Origin: Litoreibacter halocynthiae
Lineage (GTDB): Bacteria > Pseudomonadota > Alphaproteobacteria > Rhodobacterales > Rhodobacteraceae
Assembly (NCBI RefSeq): GCF_004365635.1
Contig: NZ_SOBH01000001.1
Location: 806,001-870,000, forward strand
DNA: 64,000 bases
Direction of reading: 5' to 3'
Shown here piece by piece: positions 6,963-16,433 of this stretch; positions within the stretch are counted from its first letter, which is position 1; each line of letters begins with the position of its first letter. A program made the translations under genes and the position numbers. The notes under the pieces were generated by a model. That model saw only the letters and a program-made list of their open reading frames with translations. It made no database searches and was not told the DNA's origin.

Positions 6963-8334
6963 ACTTCGACATAGCGTCAAGCACACGCACCCAAGACCGG
7001 ATACCTTTGTGAAAGCTGGATAAATCGTATTTTTCGTTGGGTGAGTGGATCTGGTCGTCATCTTTGCCAAAGCCGATCAGCATGGCATCCATGCCTAGAA
7101 TGTCCTTGAAGTGACCCGCAATCGGGATCGAGCCACCACAACCGACGAAGGTCGCCGGGTTTGGCCACTCGTCTGACAGCGCGGCACGAGCTTGTTCAAA
7201 AGCAGGGTGGTCGGTCGACATCTCGGAGGCCGATCCTGCGCCGTGGCCTTTGAATTCCACAGTGCAATCTTCGGGCAGCTGCGCTTGTACGAAGGCGCGG
7301 AAGCTTTCACGCAGCTTTAGAGGGTCTTGACCCGGCACCAGACGGAAGGAGATTTTTGCGCTGGCCTGTGATGGCAGAACGGTCTTGAACCCGTCGCCCT
7401 GATACCCACCGGAAATTCCGTTTACTTCGCAAGTCGGGCGCGACCAGATCATTTCCAACCCGGTGCGACCGTCCTCGCCCGCAGGAACGCCAAGGCCGAC
7501 TTCCCCCAGAAATTCGCTGTTGTCGAAGCCCAGATCGTTCCATTGCTGGGCGATATCGGCGGGAAGTTCCTCCACCCCGTCATAGAAATCAGGCACCATG
7601 ATGCGGCCGGAGGCGTCGTGCAGGCTGGCGATGATCTTGGCCAACACGCGGATCGGGTTGCGCGCGATGCCGCCGTACATGCCGGAATGCAGGTCTTTGC
7701 TGGGGCCGGTGATCGTGAGTTCCTCTCCCAAAAGTCCTCGCAAGCGCGTGACAATGGCAGGGGTGCTGTCCCCGAACAGGCCGGTATCACAAATCAACGC
7801 AATGTCGGCTTTCAACTCGTCCGCGTTTTCTTGCATGAAGGGCACGAGGGACGGCGAGCCGCTTTCCTCTTCACCTTCAAAGAACAGCGAGATTTTGGCT
7901 GGCAGCGTGCCGTGGACAACTTTCCAGGCGCGGCAGGCTTCGACGAAGGTCATCAGCTGACCCTTGTCGTCGGACGAGCCACGGCCACGGATGACGGGAC
8001 CATTGTCGGTGTCTTCCAATCGCGGCTCGAATGGCGGATTGCTCCAGAGCGACAGTGGATCAACGGGCTGCACGTCGTAATGGCCGTAGAACATCACATG
8101 TGGGCCTTCGCCCTCCGCGTGCGCGACAACCATCGGATGGCCCGGAGTTGGGCGTTTGGAGACGTCAAAGCCGATGCTTTGCAAGTCGTCCACCAGCCAG
8201 TCGGCAGCGGCGTCACAGTCCTCCTTATAGGCAGGATCCGTCGAAATCGACGGAATGCGAAGAAGTTCCAGTAGTCTGGCGACGGCGGATTCCAGATCCC
8301 CGTCGACCTGATCCAATACAGCGTCCAGTGTCAT
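6961..8334 (-). CDS. M20/M28 family dipeptidase
   Basis: 457 residues, of CNDP/ArgE-like M20 architecture. The first metal His-Asp motif GHYDVQPVDP, the bridging Asp in GRGSSDDKGQ and the catalytic/metal Glu pair in FEGEEESGSPS are all present. So is the dimerisation-domain motif DLHSGMYGG and the late metal His region (FGKDDDQIHSPNEKYD). It hydrolyses short peptides or acyl-amino acids in the cytoplasm; no signal peptide is seen. It stands alone between a terminator and a divergent exported-protein gene. Exact substrate is not predictable. Confidence 0.9.
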   Translation of the reverse strand: MTLDAVLDQVDGDLESAVARLLELLRIPSISTDPAYKEDCDAAADWLVDDLQSIGFDVSKRPTPGHPMVVAHAEGEGPHVMFYGHYDVQPVDPLSLWSNPPFEPRLEDTDNGPVIRGRGSSDDKGQLMTFVEACRAWKVVHGTLPAKISLFFEGEEESGSPSLVPFMQENADELKADIALICDTGLFGDSTPAIVTRLRGLLGEELTITGPSKDLHSGMYGGIARNPIRVLAKIIASLHDASGRIMVPDFYDGVEELPADIAQQWNDLGFDNSEFLGEVGLGVPAGEDGRTGLEMIWSRPTCEVNGISGGYQGDGFKTVLPSQASAKISFRLVPGQDPLKLRESFRAFVQAQLPEDCTVEFKGHGAGSASEMSTDHPAFEQARAALSDEWPNPATFVGCGGSIPIAGHFKDILGMDAMLIGFGKDDDQIHSPNEKYDLSSFHKGIRSWVRVLDAMSK

Positions 8335-8511
8335 GTTGTTCAGCCCCCATGCCGAAATATTTGGTCATAAGGTTAACAGTCACGACAGTGCTGTCCAGCA
8401 CCAAGGGCCGGTTTTCGCGGGTATCGAAACAATAGCAATTCCCCCTTGAGACTAGGGTCAATTTGGCGCGTAATGACGGTTAACAATGATCTATATGTTG
8501 AGGTATTTTCC

Positions 8512-9099
8512 ATGGTTTCCACTCTACGTAGCGTAAGTGTAGCGATTATTCTGGCTGGATCAGCGACAAGCGCGGCCGCTGAGTCGCTCTCGTACAAGGA
8601 TGCTCGGCGGGTTTTGCCGAAGGGAAATCGCACCGTAGCCGAACTGCGCGAGACCTCCTTTCTGGACGAGAAGCAGCAAGCAATCGTGCTGTCGCTAAAA
8701 GATACCATTCCTTACTTCGGCGCGCTGGCGCTGTCGCCGGATGAGGGGCTGTTTGTCGATTGGTTGAATGCCTCGGCGCAACACCATTCGATTGAAGCCG
8801 CGCGTGCGGCAGCGCTCAAACATTGCGAGGCCAACCGGAAGAAATCATCGGCCAAATGTGTCGTGGTTCTCGAGGTGTCGCCCAAGGGCGCGAAACCTGA
8901 AGCACCATTGAGCCTGTCCGCCGAGGCTGCGGACAGCTTGAGGGGAGAGTACCGCAAATTGAAGGCACCCAAGGCCTTCGCCATTTCGCCAAGTCAGGGC
9001 ACGTTCGGCTTTGCCGGCGGAGACGGGGCGAGGGCGCTGTCAGCTTGTGCCAAGTCGGGTGGCGGGGCTAAAGATTGTACCGTGGTGGTGGCGGATTGA
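8512..9099 (+). CDS. Exported protein of unknown function upstream of hemA
   Basis: 195 residues with a signal peptide (MVSTLRSVSVAIILAGSATS, likely cleavage after SAAA). The ATG at 8512 has TGAGG eight bases upstream. The body has YFGALALSPDEG, an Ala-rich helix with a cysteine (AALKHCEANR), CVVVLEVSPK, and a closing ALSACAKSGGG with DCTVVVAD. The spaced cysteines suggest periplasmic disulfides. Homologues in this order are, as I recall, sometimes labelled as aminolevulinate synthase only because they neighbour hemA; nothing in the sequence resembles that enzyme. Function unknown. Confidence 0.8.
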   Translation: MVSTLRSVSVAIILAGSATSAAAESLSYKDARRVLPKGNRTVAELRETSFLDEKQQAIVLSLKDTIPYFGALALSPDEGLFVDWLNASAQHHSIEAARAAALKHCEANRKKSSAKCVVVLEVSPKGAKPEAPLSLSAEAADSLRGEYRKLKAPKAFAISPSQGTFGFAGGDGARALSACAKSGGGAKDCTVVVAD

Positions 9100-9216
9100 C
9101 CGGCCTACACCCCGTCTTTTTCGTGGGGTGGCAAAATGTAGCCTATTCTAGGATGCCAAAATTCGTTAAACGCGGTAGAACTGTTCTAATGCCACAGCAA
9201 AAAGGCTGCCAAACCT

Positions 9217-10440
9217 GTGACTTATGACTCTGCGCTCGACACTGCCTTGCAACGCCTGCACGACGAAGGCCGCTACCGGACCTTTATTGATGTAGAGCGC
9301 GCGCGCGGTAACTTCCCTCATGCGGTTTGGACCAAGCCTGATGGAACGACGCAAGACGTGACGATCTGGTGCGGCAACGACTACTTGGGCATGGGCCAAC
9401 ACCCCGTAGTGCTGGCGGCGATGCACGAAGCGCTGGATGCCACTGGTGCGGGCTCTGGCGGGACACGCAATATTTCGGGCACGACCGTGTACCACAAGCG
9501 TTTGGAGGCCGAACTGGCCGACCTGCATTGCAAGGAAGAGGCGCTGCTGTTTACCTCTGCCTACATCGCCAATGATGCCACTCTGTCGACTTTGCCTAAA
9601 CTTTTTCCCGGATTGGTAATCCTCAGCGACAATCTCAACCACGCGTCGATGATTGAAGGCATTCGCCGCAACGGCGGTGCGAAGCGCATCTTCAAGCACA
9701 ATGATCTGGATGACCTGCGAGCCCAACTGGAAGCTGTTCCGGCGAACCTGCCGAAGCTTGTCGCATTCGAGAGCATCTATTCGATGGATGGTGACTTTGC
9801 GCCAATCGAAGCGATTTTGGATTTGGCCGATGAATACAACGCGCTGACCTATATCGACGAGGTCCACGCCGTTGGCATGTATGGCCCCCGAGGTGGCGGT
9901 GTGGCCGAGCGGGACGGGTTGATGAGCCGTATCGACATCATCAACGGCACCCTTGCCAAAGCCTATGGCGTTATGGGCGGGTATATCGCGGCATCCGCGA
10001 AAATGTGTGATGCGATAAGGTCTTACGCGCCGGGGTTCATCTTCACGACGTCGCTACCACCTGCTGTTGCGGCGGGGGCTGCGGCCTCTGTTGCTCATTT
10101 GAAAACCGACACGGCATTGCGCAAGCAACACCAAGACGGTGCGGCTGCGTTGAAGCTGCGTTTGAAGGGGTTGGGCCTGCCGCTCATCGACCACGGCTCG
10201 CACATCGTGCCTGTCCATGTCGGTGATCCGGTGAAGTGTAAAATGATCTCTGATCGCTTGCTGGATGACCACGGTATCTATGTGCAGCCGATCAACTTCC
10301 CGACTGTGCCGCGCGGGACCGAGCGGCTTCGGTTCACTCCGTCTCCGGTTCATGGCCCAAAACAGGTCGATGCACTGGTTCACGCGCTGGACGAGTTGTG
10401 GTCCCATTGTGCGCTGAATCGCGCCGAGATGGCGGGTTAG
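9217..10440 (+). CDS. hemA: 5-aminolevulinate synthase
   Basis: 407 residues. A PLP enzyme condensing glycine and succinyl-CoA to 5-aminolevulinate, first step of tetrapyrrole synthesis by the C4 route. Motifs: [43 protein letters not shown] (Asp that holds the PLP ring nitrogen) and [13 protein letters not shown], with the Schiff-base lysine at position 248. The start is GTG at 9217. No in-frame ATG lies closer, and the resulting N-terminus ([18 protein letters not shown]) matches the Rhodobacter-type N-terminus as I recall it. I found no FnrL-type TTGAT-N4-ATCAA site in the 117 nt upstream. Confidence 0.96.
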   Translation: MTYDSALDTALQRLHDEGRYRTFIDVERARGNFPHAVWTKPDGTTQDVTIWCGNDYLGMGQHPVVLAAMHEALDATGAGSGGTRNISGTTVYHKRLEAELADLHCKEEALLFTSAYIANDATLSTLPKLFPGLVILSDNLNHASMIEGIRRNGGAKRIFKHNDLDDLRAQLEAVPANLPKLVAFESIYSMDGDFAPIEAILDLADEYNALTYIDEVHAVGMYGPRGGGVAERDGLMSRIDIINGTLAKAYGVMGGYIAASAKMCDAIRSYAPGFIFTTSLPPAVAAGAAASVAHLKTDTALRKQHQDGAAALKLRLKGLGLPLIDHGSHIVPVHVGDPVKCKMISDRLLDDHGIYVQPINFPTVPRGTERLRFTPSPVHGPKQVDALVHALDELWSHCALNRAEMAG

Positions 10441-10514
10441 CCGCTTTTCTGCACTGCAACACGCGGGTGTGATGTGCTACTGTTCATGGAATGCGGCGGC
10501 GTGGGGACGAATCG

Positions 10515-11762
10515 ATGCCGCATTTTGGGATAACGGATAACAGCGGGCAGACGCGGATGTTGGGGCGAAACAAACAGCCCAAATCGGAAAAGACCGAGGA
10601 GACTCGGGGTTTCGACGCGTTTGAAATGCGCCTCGGCGACATGATGCGCGGCGAACGTGCGACATTGGGTAAATCCTTGCTCGACGTGCAGCGCGAGTTA
10701 AAGATTAAAGCCACCTACATCGCCGCCGTAGAAAATTCTGATCCATCAGTTTTCGAAACACCCGGCTTTATCGCCGGATATGTCCGCTCCTATGCGCGTT
10801 ACTTGGGGATGGATCCTGATTGGGCATTTGAGCGGTTCTGCAAAGAAAGCGGATTTGCTGGTGTCGAAGGGTTATCGGGAACATCCGCATCTTCGCGCAA
10901 AGAGAACAAGACTCGCGCAAAAGCGGTGGGGGAAGAGGCGATAATCCGCCCCGTTGCCCCCTATGCGCCTTCGGGTGAAAGCATTTTCTCCAAGATCGAA
11001 CCGGGTGCCATCGGCTCTATTGCAGTGCTGTTTGGTCTGATCGGACTGATCGGCTACGGCGGTTATTCGGTGCTTCAGGAAATCCAGCGTGTGGAATTTG
11101 CGCCTGTGGATCAATCCCCGAGCCTGTCAACGGATGTCGCATCGCTTTCCACGACGCTCCCTCAAACGGAAGTTGCGACGGGTTTCGTAGCACCTGCACC
11201 GGATGCCCTTGACCGTCTGTACCGCCCGCAAGCTCTTGAGGCTCCGGTGTTGACGGCACGTGATGGTCCCATCGCCGCGCTGGACCCGAATTCCAACGGG
11301 GCGTTGGTGGTTGAGGACGATCCGCGATTTGCGTCGTCCGCGCTAAGCCGCACTGCAAACGACGCGCCAGCGCTCGCCACGCCACAGGTTTTGGCCGAAA
11401 ACGCAGAAGATGTAGTGTTGTTCGCAACCCGTCCGGCATGGGTGCGCATCTCCAACGCGGACGGGTCGGTACTGTTCGAGAAAATCCTCGACGCGGGCGA
11501 GACATATGTCTTGCCACAAACCGACGAGCAGCCAACCCTACGCGCGGGCAACTCCGGATCTTTGTTCTTCAATATCAAGGGCCAAACCTACGGCCCTGCT
11601 GGTCCGGGCACCTCTGTGGCGAAGAATGTACCGCTCGGGGTAGATGTCATTACCGAAAACTATGCCGTGGCCGACACCACCGACGCCTTGTTGTCGGAGG
11701 TCCTGACTGCGATGGCGACGACACCAATTGTAATCGACCCGAACGCGCCCGCGACCGAATAG
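10515..11762 (+). CDS. RodZ-like membrane protein: HTH_25 domain, TM helix, DUF4115
   Basis: 415 residues. Cytoplasmic N-terminus with an HTH_25-type helix-turn-helix (GERATLGKSLLDVQRELKIK, TYIAAVENSD, FIAGYVRSYARYLGMDPDWA). One transmembrane helix lies at about 165-188 (IGSIAVLFGLIGLIGYGGYS). The periplasmic end carries a DUF4115-type beta domain (RPAWVRISNADGSVLFEKIL, RAGNSGSLFFNIKGQTYGPA). This is the layout of RodZ, which links MreB to the cell-wall elongation machinery, so a morphogenesis role is likely but unproven. ATG 10515 is chosen because GGGGA lies seven bases upstream. ATG 10491 would add eight residues. ispG follows 93 nt downstream. Confidence 0.82.
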   Translation: MPHFGITDNSGQTRMLGRNKQPKSEKTEETRGFDAFEMRLGDMMRGERATLGKSLLDVQRELKIKATYIAAVENSDPSVFETPGFIAGYVRSYARYLGMDPDWAFERFCKESGFAGVEGLSGTSASSRKENKTRAKAVGEEAIIRPVAPYAPSGESIFSKIEPGAIGSIAVLFGLIGLIGYGGYSVLQEIQRVEFAPVDQSPSLSTDVASLSTTLPQTEVATGFVAPAPDALDRLYRPQALEAPVLTARDGPIAALDPNSNGALVVEDDPRFASSALSRTANDAPALATPQVLAENAEDVVLFATRPAWVRISNADGSVLFEKILDAGETYVLPQTDEQPTLRAGNSGSLFFNIKGQTYGPAGPGTSVAKNVPLGVDVITENYAVADTTDALLSEVLTAMATTPIVIDPNAPATE

Positions 11763-11855
11763 CCAACGGTTAATTCCGGAGGACACGTTGCGACCCTCTT
11801 CGGTGAGGGCTATATCACCAAAGAACAGCAGTAATCGCACAAGGCTAGTAGGCCC

Positions 11856-12986
11856 ATGTCCTCCCTCCATTCCATACGCCCGTGGCGTCAGATCGACCGC
11901 CGCAAATCCCGCCAGATCATGGTCGGCAATGTGCCGGTTGGTGGCGATGCGCCGATCACGGTGCAAACCATGACGAACACCGATAGCTCCGATGTGGCAG
12001 CGACTGTTGCTCAAGTGCAGGCATGTGCCGAAGCGGGCGCAGACATTGTGCGCGTGTCCACGCCCGATGAAAGCTCCACCAAGGCCCTGCGAGAGGTGGT
12101 GAAGGAAAGCCCGGTTCCGATCGTGGCCGACATCCATTTCCACTATAAGCGCGCCATTGAGGCCGCCGAGGCTGGCGCGGCTTGCCTGCGGATCAATCCC
12201 GGAAATATCGGCGATGCGACGCGTGTGCGCGAGGTAATCAAGGCCGCGAAAGACCACGGATGCTCCATCCGGATCGGGGTGAACGCAGGCTCTTTGGAGA
12301 AACATCTCCTTGATAAATATGCCGAACCCTGCCCTGAGGCGATGATCGAAAGCGGGATGGATCATATCCGCATCCTGCAAGACAACGATTTCCACGAGTT
12401 TAAAATCAGCTGCAAAGCCTCGGACGTTTTTCTTGCCGCCGCCGCCTATCAAGGGTTGGCGGAGATCACGGATGCACCGATCCATCTGGGAATTACCGAG
12501 GCTGGCGGGCTGACCTCCGGCACCATCAAATCTGCCATTGGCTTGGGCAATCTGCTGTGGAGCGGCATTGGTGACACCATTCGGGTGTCTTTGTCCGCTG
12601 ACCCTGTTGAAGAAGTCAAAGTCGGCTATGAAATTCTCAAATCTCTAGGCCTGCGCCATCGCGGTGTGAACATCATTTCCTGCCCGTCTTGCGCACGACA
12701 AGGTTTCGACGTGATCAAAACGGTTGAGGCATTGGAGAAACGTCTGGAGCACATCAAGACACCGATGAGCCTCAGCATCATCGGCTGCGTGGTCAACGGG
12801 CCGGGCGAGGCACTGATGACGGATGTCGGGTTCACCGGCGGCGGGGCAGGGTCCGGCATGGTGTATCTGGCGGGCAAACAAAGCCACAAGCTGAGCAATG
12901 ACCAAATGGTTGAGCATATCGTCGAGCAAGTTGAGAAGCGCGCCAGTTTGATCGAGGCGGAAATGGCAGCTGATGCGGCTGAATAA
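11856..12986 (+). CDS. ispG: 4-hydroxy-3-methylbut-2-en-1-yl diphosphate synthase
   Basis: 376 residues. Next-to-last enzyme of the MEP isoprenoid pathway, converting MEcPP to HMBPP on a [4Fe-4S] cluster. Substrate-barrel motifs [32 protein letters not shown] and [10 protein letters not shown] are present. The three cluster cysteines are in [11 protein letters not shown] and [11 protein letters not shown]. The length is that of the two-domain bacterial form. The gene for the next protein starts directly after the stop codon. Confidence 0.96.
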   Translation: MSSLHSIRPWRQIDRRKSRQIMVGNVPVGGDAPITVQTMTNTDSSDVAATVAQVQACAEAGADIVRVSTPDESSTKALREVVKESPVPIVADIHFHYKRAIEAAEAGAACLRINPGNIGDATRVREVIKAAKDHGCSIRIGVNAGSLEKHLLDKYAEPCPEAMIESGMDHIRILQDNDFHEFKISCKASDVFLAAAAYQGLAEITDAPIHLGITEAGGLTSGTIKSAIGLGNLLWSGIGDTIRVSLSADPVEEVKVGYEILKSLGLRHRGVNIISCPSCARQGFDVIKTVEALEKRLEHIKTPMSLSIIGCVVNGPGEALMTDVGFTGGGAGSGMVYLAGKQSHKLSNDQMVEHIVEQVEKRASLIEAEMAADAAE

Positions 12987-13436
12987 ATGCTTAAATATTT
13001 AGCTGTCGCACTCATCTTGGCGGTGGTCGCCTTGGCTGCCATCGTGCGTTTGCGCCCGATTACGCCAGAGGCATGGCATGTCGAGCCCGAGACTATCGCC
13101 AGCAAAGGGGAGGCTGGGCACTTTGCAGCCACCAAAGGCGGAGATATCGCGCCCTACATGGTCGAAGGCACCGTGCTAGAGGTTGCGAATGCCTTGAAGG
13201 CTCGCATTGAGGCTACTCCCGGCACGACATTGTTGGCGGGCAATTTGAACGAAGCTTTCGCCACCTATGTCACGCGCTCCAAATTTTGGGGGTTTCCCGA
13301 CGTCACTAATATCAAGCTGGAACCAATGGGGGACCAAACTGCCGTTCATATGGTTGCGAGACTGGTGTACGGGAAAGCGGATTTCGGGGTGAACGAGGCG
13401 CGTGTACGCCACTGGTTGGGCGCGGTGAAGGGCTAG
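12987..13436 (+). CDS. DUF1499 family membrane-anchored protein
   Basis: 149 residues. One N-terminal hydrophobic segment (LKYLAVALILAVVALAAIV) acts as signal anchor. The C-terminal VARLVYGKADFGVNEARVRHWL is the DUF1499 signature, split here by my quoting limit at ARLVYGKADFGVNEARV. The start abuts the ispG TAA with no gap, so the two are probably cotranscribed and coupled. No catalytic residue is recognised and the function is unknown. Confidence 0.82.
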   Translation: MLKYLAVALILAVVALAAIVRLRPITPEAWHVEPETIASKGEAGHFAATKGGDIAPYMVEGTVLEVANALKARIEATPGTTLLAGNLNEAFATYVTRSKFWGFPDVTNIKLEPMGDQTAVHMVARLVYGKADFGVNEARVRHWLGAVKG

Positions 13437-13439
13437 TCG

Positions 13440-13673
13440 TTAACCCGTCACGCAACTACCGCCAGTTTCCCGCCACATCGGCACGTTCAAAGACATCTCG
13501 CAGCGGGCCATAAAGACGCGGCCACCTACAGTCAGACAGCGGTTTTCGCCCAGTTCGACCCGCGCGCCGGATTTGTCCGTGCAGTAGCATTCCACTGTCT
13601 TACCAGAGGGCGACGTCACATCAGCGCTGATTGGCAGGGTCAGCACGGCGAAAGCCAGAGCATATTTCCACAT
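13440..13673 (-). CDS. Small exported cysteine-containing protein
   Basis: 77 residues with a signal peptide (MWKYALAFAVLTLPISADV). The mature part has five cysteines (VECYCTDKSG, ENRCLTVGG, MARCEMSLN, GGSCVTG) and resembles small periplasmic proteins of unknown function. It ends only three bases from the convergent DUF1499 gene and is divergent from prfA, about 50 nt away. Confidence 0.7.
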   Translation of the reverse strand: MWKYALAFAVLTLPISADVTSPSGKTVECYCTDKSGARVELGENRCLTVGGRVFMARCEMSLNVPMWRETGGSCVTG

Positions 13674-13726
13674 GGCCCTAGATTAGCACACTTGACCCCA
13701 CACTTCCAAATGTTCATCAACGCCCC

Positions 13727-14779
13727 ATGGTTCCATTGGACAGACTTCAGCAAATCACCGAACGGTTTGAGTATCTTGAGGCGCGGCTCGCTTCCGGTGA
13801 CACGGAAGATTTTGCAGGCATTTCGCGTGAGTATTCAGAGCTTAAGCCTGTCGCAGACGAGGTGGCGGCTTACCGTCAATTGATCACCGATATCGACGAT
13901 GCGCGGGCGATGATGAGCGACCCTGAAATGCGCGAACTTGCGCAAGAGGAGTTGCCTGCTCTGGAAGCCCGGCTTCCGGAGGCCGAGGACTCGATCAAAC
14001 TGGCGCTCCTGCCCAAGGATGCCGCCGACGCGCGGCCCGCCATGCTTGAAATTCGCCCAGGAACGGGCGGCGACGAAGCGGCGCTGTTTGCGGGGGATCT
14101 GCTGAATATGTATCGCCGCTATGCGGAAGCGCGCGGTTGGACCTTCGATTTGATCGAATATCAAGAAAGCGAGCTGGGCGGCGTTAAAGCGGTCACGGCC
14201 CACATCAAAGGGCAAAACGTGTTTGCCCGATTGAAATTTGAAAGCGGTGTTCACCGCGTGCAGCGCGTGCCAGTGACTGAAAGCGGCGGGCGGGTGCACA
14301 CCTCTGCGGCAACCGTGGCCGTATTGCCTGAGGCAGAGGAAGTCGATATCGACATCCCCGCCAGTGATCTTCGGCTGGACACCATGCGCGCGTCGGGGGC
14401 AGGGGGGCAGCACGTCAACACCACTGACTCCGCTGTGCGCATCACCCACATCCCGACGGGGATTATCGTCGTCAGTGCCGAGAAGTCGCAACACCGTAAC
14501 CGCGAGATTGCCATGCAGGTCATGCGCACGCGCCTGTATGATCTGGAGCGTCAGAAGCTGGATGACGAACGCTCTGCCGCGCGCAAAAGCCAGATTGGCA
14601 CCGGTGACCGCTCCGAGCGCATCCGCACGTATAACTTCCCGCAAGGCCGTATGTCGGATCACCGTATCAACCTGACGCTGTATAAACTTGACCAGATCAT
14701 GCAAGGCGATCTGGACGAAATTATCGACGCGCTAACGGCTGACGCGCAGGCTCAGATGCTGGCCGAACAGGGGCTATGA
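13727..14779 (+). CDS. prfA: Peptide chain release factor 1
   Basis: 350 residues. Reads UAA and UAG stop codons and triggers peptidyl-tRNA hydrolysis. The catalytic GGQ is at 226-228 within [19 protein letters not shown]. The domain-2 segments [18 protein letters not shown] and [16 protein letters not shown] are typical. The C-terminal [19 protein letters not shown] follows. It overlaps prmC by 4 nt (ATGA), the usual prfA-prmC coupling of factor and its methylase. Confidence 0.96.
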   Translation: MVPLDRLQQITERFEYLEARLASGDTEDFAGISREYSELKPVADEVAAYRQLITDIDDARAMMSDPEMRELAQEELPALEARLPEAEDSIKLALLPKDAADARPAMLEIRPGTGGDEAALFAGDLLNMYRRYAEARGWTFDLIEYQESELGGVKAVTAHIKGQNVFARLKFESGVHRVQRVPVTESGGRVHTSAATVAVLPEAEEVDIDIPASDLRLDTMRASGAGGQHVNTTDSAVRITHIPTGIIVVSAEKSQHRNREIAMQVMRTRLYDLERQKLDDERSAARKSQIGTGDRSERIRTYNFPQGRMSDHRINLTLYKLDQIMQGDLDEIIDALTADAQAQMLAEQGL

Positions 14780-15552
14780 GCGACGCGCTGTCTTCGGCCA
14801 TCGTGCGGTTGCATGAGGCCGGTATTCCCGATCCATCCAATGAAGCACGCCGCCTCGAGGCGCTGGCTGCCGAACAGAACATGGACCTTGCTGAGCTTGT
14901 CGCGCGTCGTGTGACCCATGAGCCGTTTTCGCACATTGCCGGACGGCGTGCGTTCTGGAACCATGAGTTCATCGTTTCCAGCGCAGTTCTCGACCCGCGC
15001 CCTGACACGGAAACACTGGTGGAAGCTGCGTTAACACTGCCTTTCGATACCGTGCTGGATCTGGGTACGGGGTCGGGCTGTATCCTGTGTTCTTTACTGG
15101 CGGAGCGCCTTTCGACGACTGGTACGGGTACGGATATCTCGCCGGATGCCCTCGACGTGGCGCGGCGCAACGCAGCGCTGACCGGCACGCAAGTGCGCGC
15201 GACATTCATCGAAAGCAACTGGTTTGCAGGGGTGGACGGACGCTTTGATCTCATCGTCTCCAACCCGCCCTATATCACCGAGGCTGCTTACCGCGACCTG
15301 CATCCAACGGTCCACCGGTTCGAGCCGCGCATCGCTTTGACACCGGGGGGCGACGGGTTGGACCCATACCGTGTCATCGCGGCAGAAAGCACCAAGTTCC
15401 TTACCGAAGACGGCTTTGTGCTGGTGGAGATCGGGTATGATCAGGGGGCGCTTGTGCAGTCTCTTTTTAAACAACACGGCTGGCGCGACGTCGCTTGCAT
15501 CCCCGACCTCAACGGCAAAGATCGTGTGATCCGCGCAAAAGCACCGGAATAG
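14776..15552 (+). CDS. prmC: Release factor glutamine methyltransferase
   Basis: 258 residues. SAM-dependent N5-methylation of the GGQ glutamine of release factors. SAM motif [17 protein letters not shown] and the catalytic [14 protein letters not shown] are present, preceded by the PrmC helical N-terminal domain with [11 protein letters not shown]. It is translationally coupled to prfA. The following 222 nt contain no gene. Confidence 0.95.
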   Translation: MSDALSSAIVRLHEAGIPDPSNEARRLEALAAEQNMDLAELVARRVTHEPFSHIAGRRAFWNHEFIVSSAVLDPRPDTETLVEAALTLPFDTVLDLGTGSGCILCSLLAERLSTTGTGTDISPDALDVARRNAALTGTQVRATFIESNWFAGVDGRFDLIVSNPPYITEAAYRDLHPTVHRFEPRIALTPGGDGLDPYRVIAAESTKFLTEDGFVLVEIGYDQGALVQSLFKQHGWRDVACIPDLNGKDRVIRAKAPE

Positions 15553-15632
15553 CTGATTAACAGGCAATTTCCCGCGTTAATTAGCAGAATCAGCTTGCAA
15601 ATGACCGGCTTGGCTGCTTTTGTCTTCTGCAG

Positions 15633-15662
15633 TAGGTCGCAGGCGTTTTAAGCGCCTCCTAC
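15633..15662. other. Bulged hairpin in the prmC - DUF4167 gap
   Basis: GTAGG-tcgc-AGGCG pairs with CGCCT-CCTAC across a 7-nt loop. No T run follows on the plus strand, so it is a weak terminator candidate or a 5'-leader structure for the DUF4167 gene. Nothing else was recognised in 15553-15774. Confidence 0.3.
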
Positions 15663-15774
15663 GCTTAAGCCCAAAAAAAGGTCTCGATTCTAACGTCATG
15701 GGGACGCCGCCAGCTTGGAAGCGGATAGGATCGAAAAACAGGACCGAAGCTCAAACGGCTGGAACCCAAAACAC

Positions 15775-16425
15775 ATGAGATCATCGAAGTCCCGCTCGCG
15801 CGGAAAGAGCCGCAATAACAACAACAACCGCTCTGGCGTTAATGTCGTCAACCGGGTGTTCGACAGCTCCGGCCCTGAAGGCAAAGTGCGCGGCACTCCG
15901 CAGCAAATTATCGAGAAATACCAGCAGTTGCACCGCGATGCGCAGCTGTCGAATGACCGTGTTGCCGCTGAAAACTTCTCACAACACGCTGAACACTATG
16001 CGCGTATGCTTGGCGAAGCGATGAAAGAGCAAGAGGCCCGTCGCGAGGCGCATGAAGCCCAGCAACAGGCGCAGCGTGAGCAGCAGCAAAAGCGCGATCA
16101 GAACCAAAACCAAAACCAGAACCAGAATCGTGACCAGGCTCAAAATCAGAACCGTGATCAGTCGCGTGATCGCAACGAAGATCAGCAGCCGGATGTTCGG
16201 GTTGATGATATGTCACCTGCAGCACTTGCCGCAGCGGCAGAGGCGCGTGCGGGCGGCGGCAATCAATCTGATGTGATCGACCTTTCCGGTGATGCCGATT
16301 CCAGTGAAAGCGGCTTGGTCGAGACGGCTGAAGCCGCGCCAAAGCCAGCCCGCAAGCCTCGGACACGCAAGCCTAAAGCCAAGCCGACCGAATCTTCGAC
16401 GGATGAAACACCTGCAGCTGAGTAA
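15775..16425 (+). CDS. DUF4167 domain protein with Gln/Asn-rich and basic tail regions
   Basis: 216 residues. Start MRSSKSRSRGKSR: basic N-terminus with an Asn run, then the conserved DUF4167 core NVVNRVFDSSGPEGKVRGTP, QIIEKYQQLHRDAQLSNDRV and AENFSQHAEHYARML. A long charged helix follows, then QNQNQNQNRDQAQNQNRDQ repeats. The end is Lys/Pro-rich (RKPRTRKPKAKP). The composition suggests nucleic-acid binding and intrinsic disorder; function unknown. The in-frame ATG at 15715 would add 20 residues unlike the family. The stop sits in the loop of a perfect hairpin shared with the convergent rsmA stop. Confidence 0.82.
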   Translation: MRSSKSRSRGKSRNNNNNRSGVNVVNRVFDSSGPEGKVRGTPQQIIEKYQQLHRDAQLSNDRVAAENFSQHAEHYARMLGEAMKEQEARREAHEAQQQAQREQQQKRDQNQNQNQNQNRDQAQNQNRDQSRDRNEDQQPDVRVDDMSPAALAAAAEARAGGGNQSDVIDLSGDADSSESGLVETAEAAPKPARKPRTRKPKAKPTESSTDETPAAE

Positions 16426-16433
16426 TCAGCTGC
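16414..16433. terminator. Hairpin whose loop holds two convergent stop codons
   Basis: GCAGCTGA (16414-16421) and TCAGCTGC (16426-16433) are perfect complements around GTAA. The DUF4167 TAA (16423-16425) and the rsmA TGA (16426-16428 on the minus strand) abut here. There is no T run, so terminator function is uncertain. Confidence 0.4.

Noticed and set aside
9100-9216. FnrL-type box or terminator upstream of hemA
   Set aside because: No TTGAT-N4-ATCAA is present. CACCCC/GGGGTG at 9108-9130 can pair, but the stem is short and no T run follows.
11788-11973. Short TTG-start frame with GGAGG upstream, before and into ispG
   Set aside because: The Shine-Dalgarno is attractive, but the frame runs out of phase into ispG and its Arg/Ser/Pro-rich translation is that of an off-frame. 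A leader-peptide role cannot be excluded but is unsupported.
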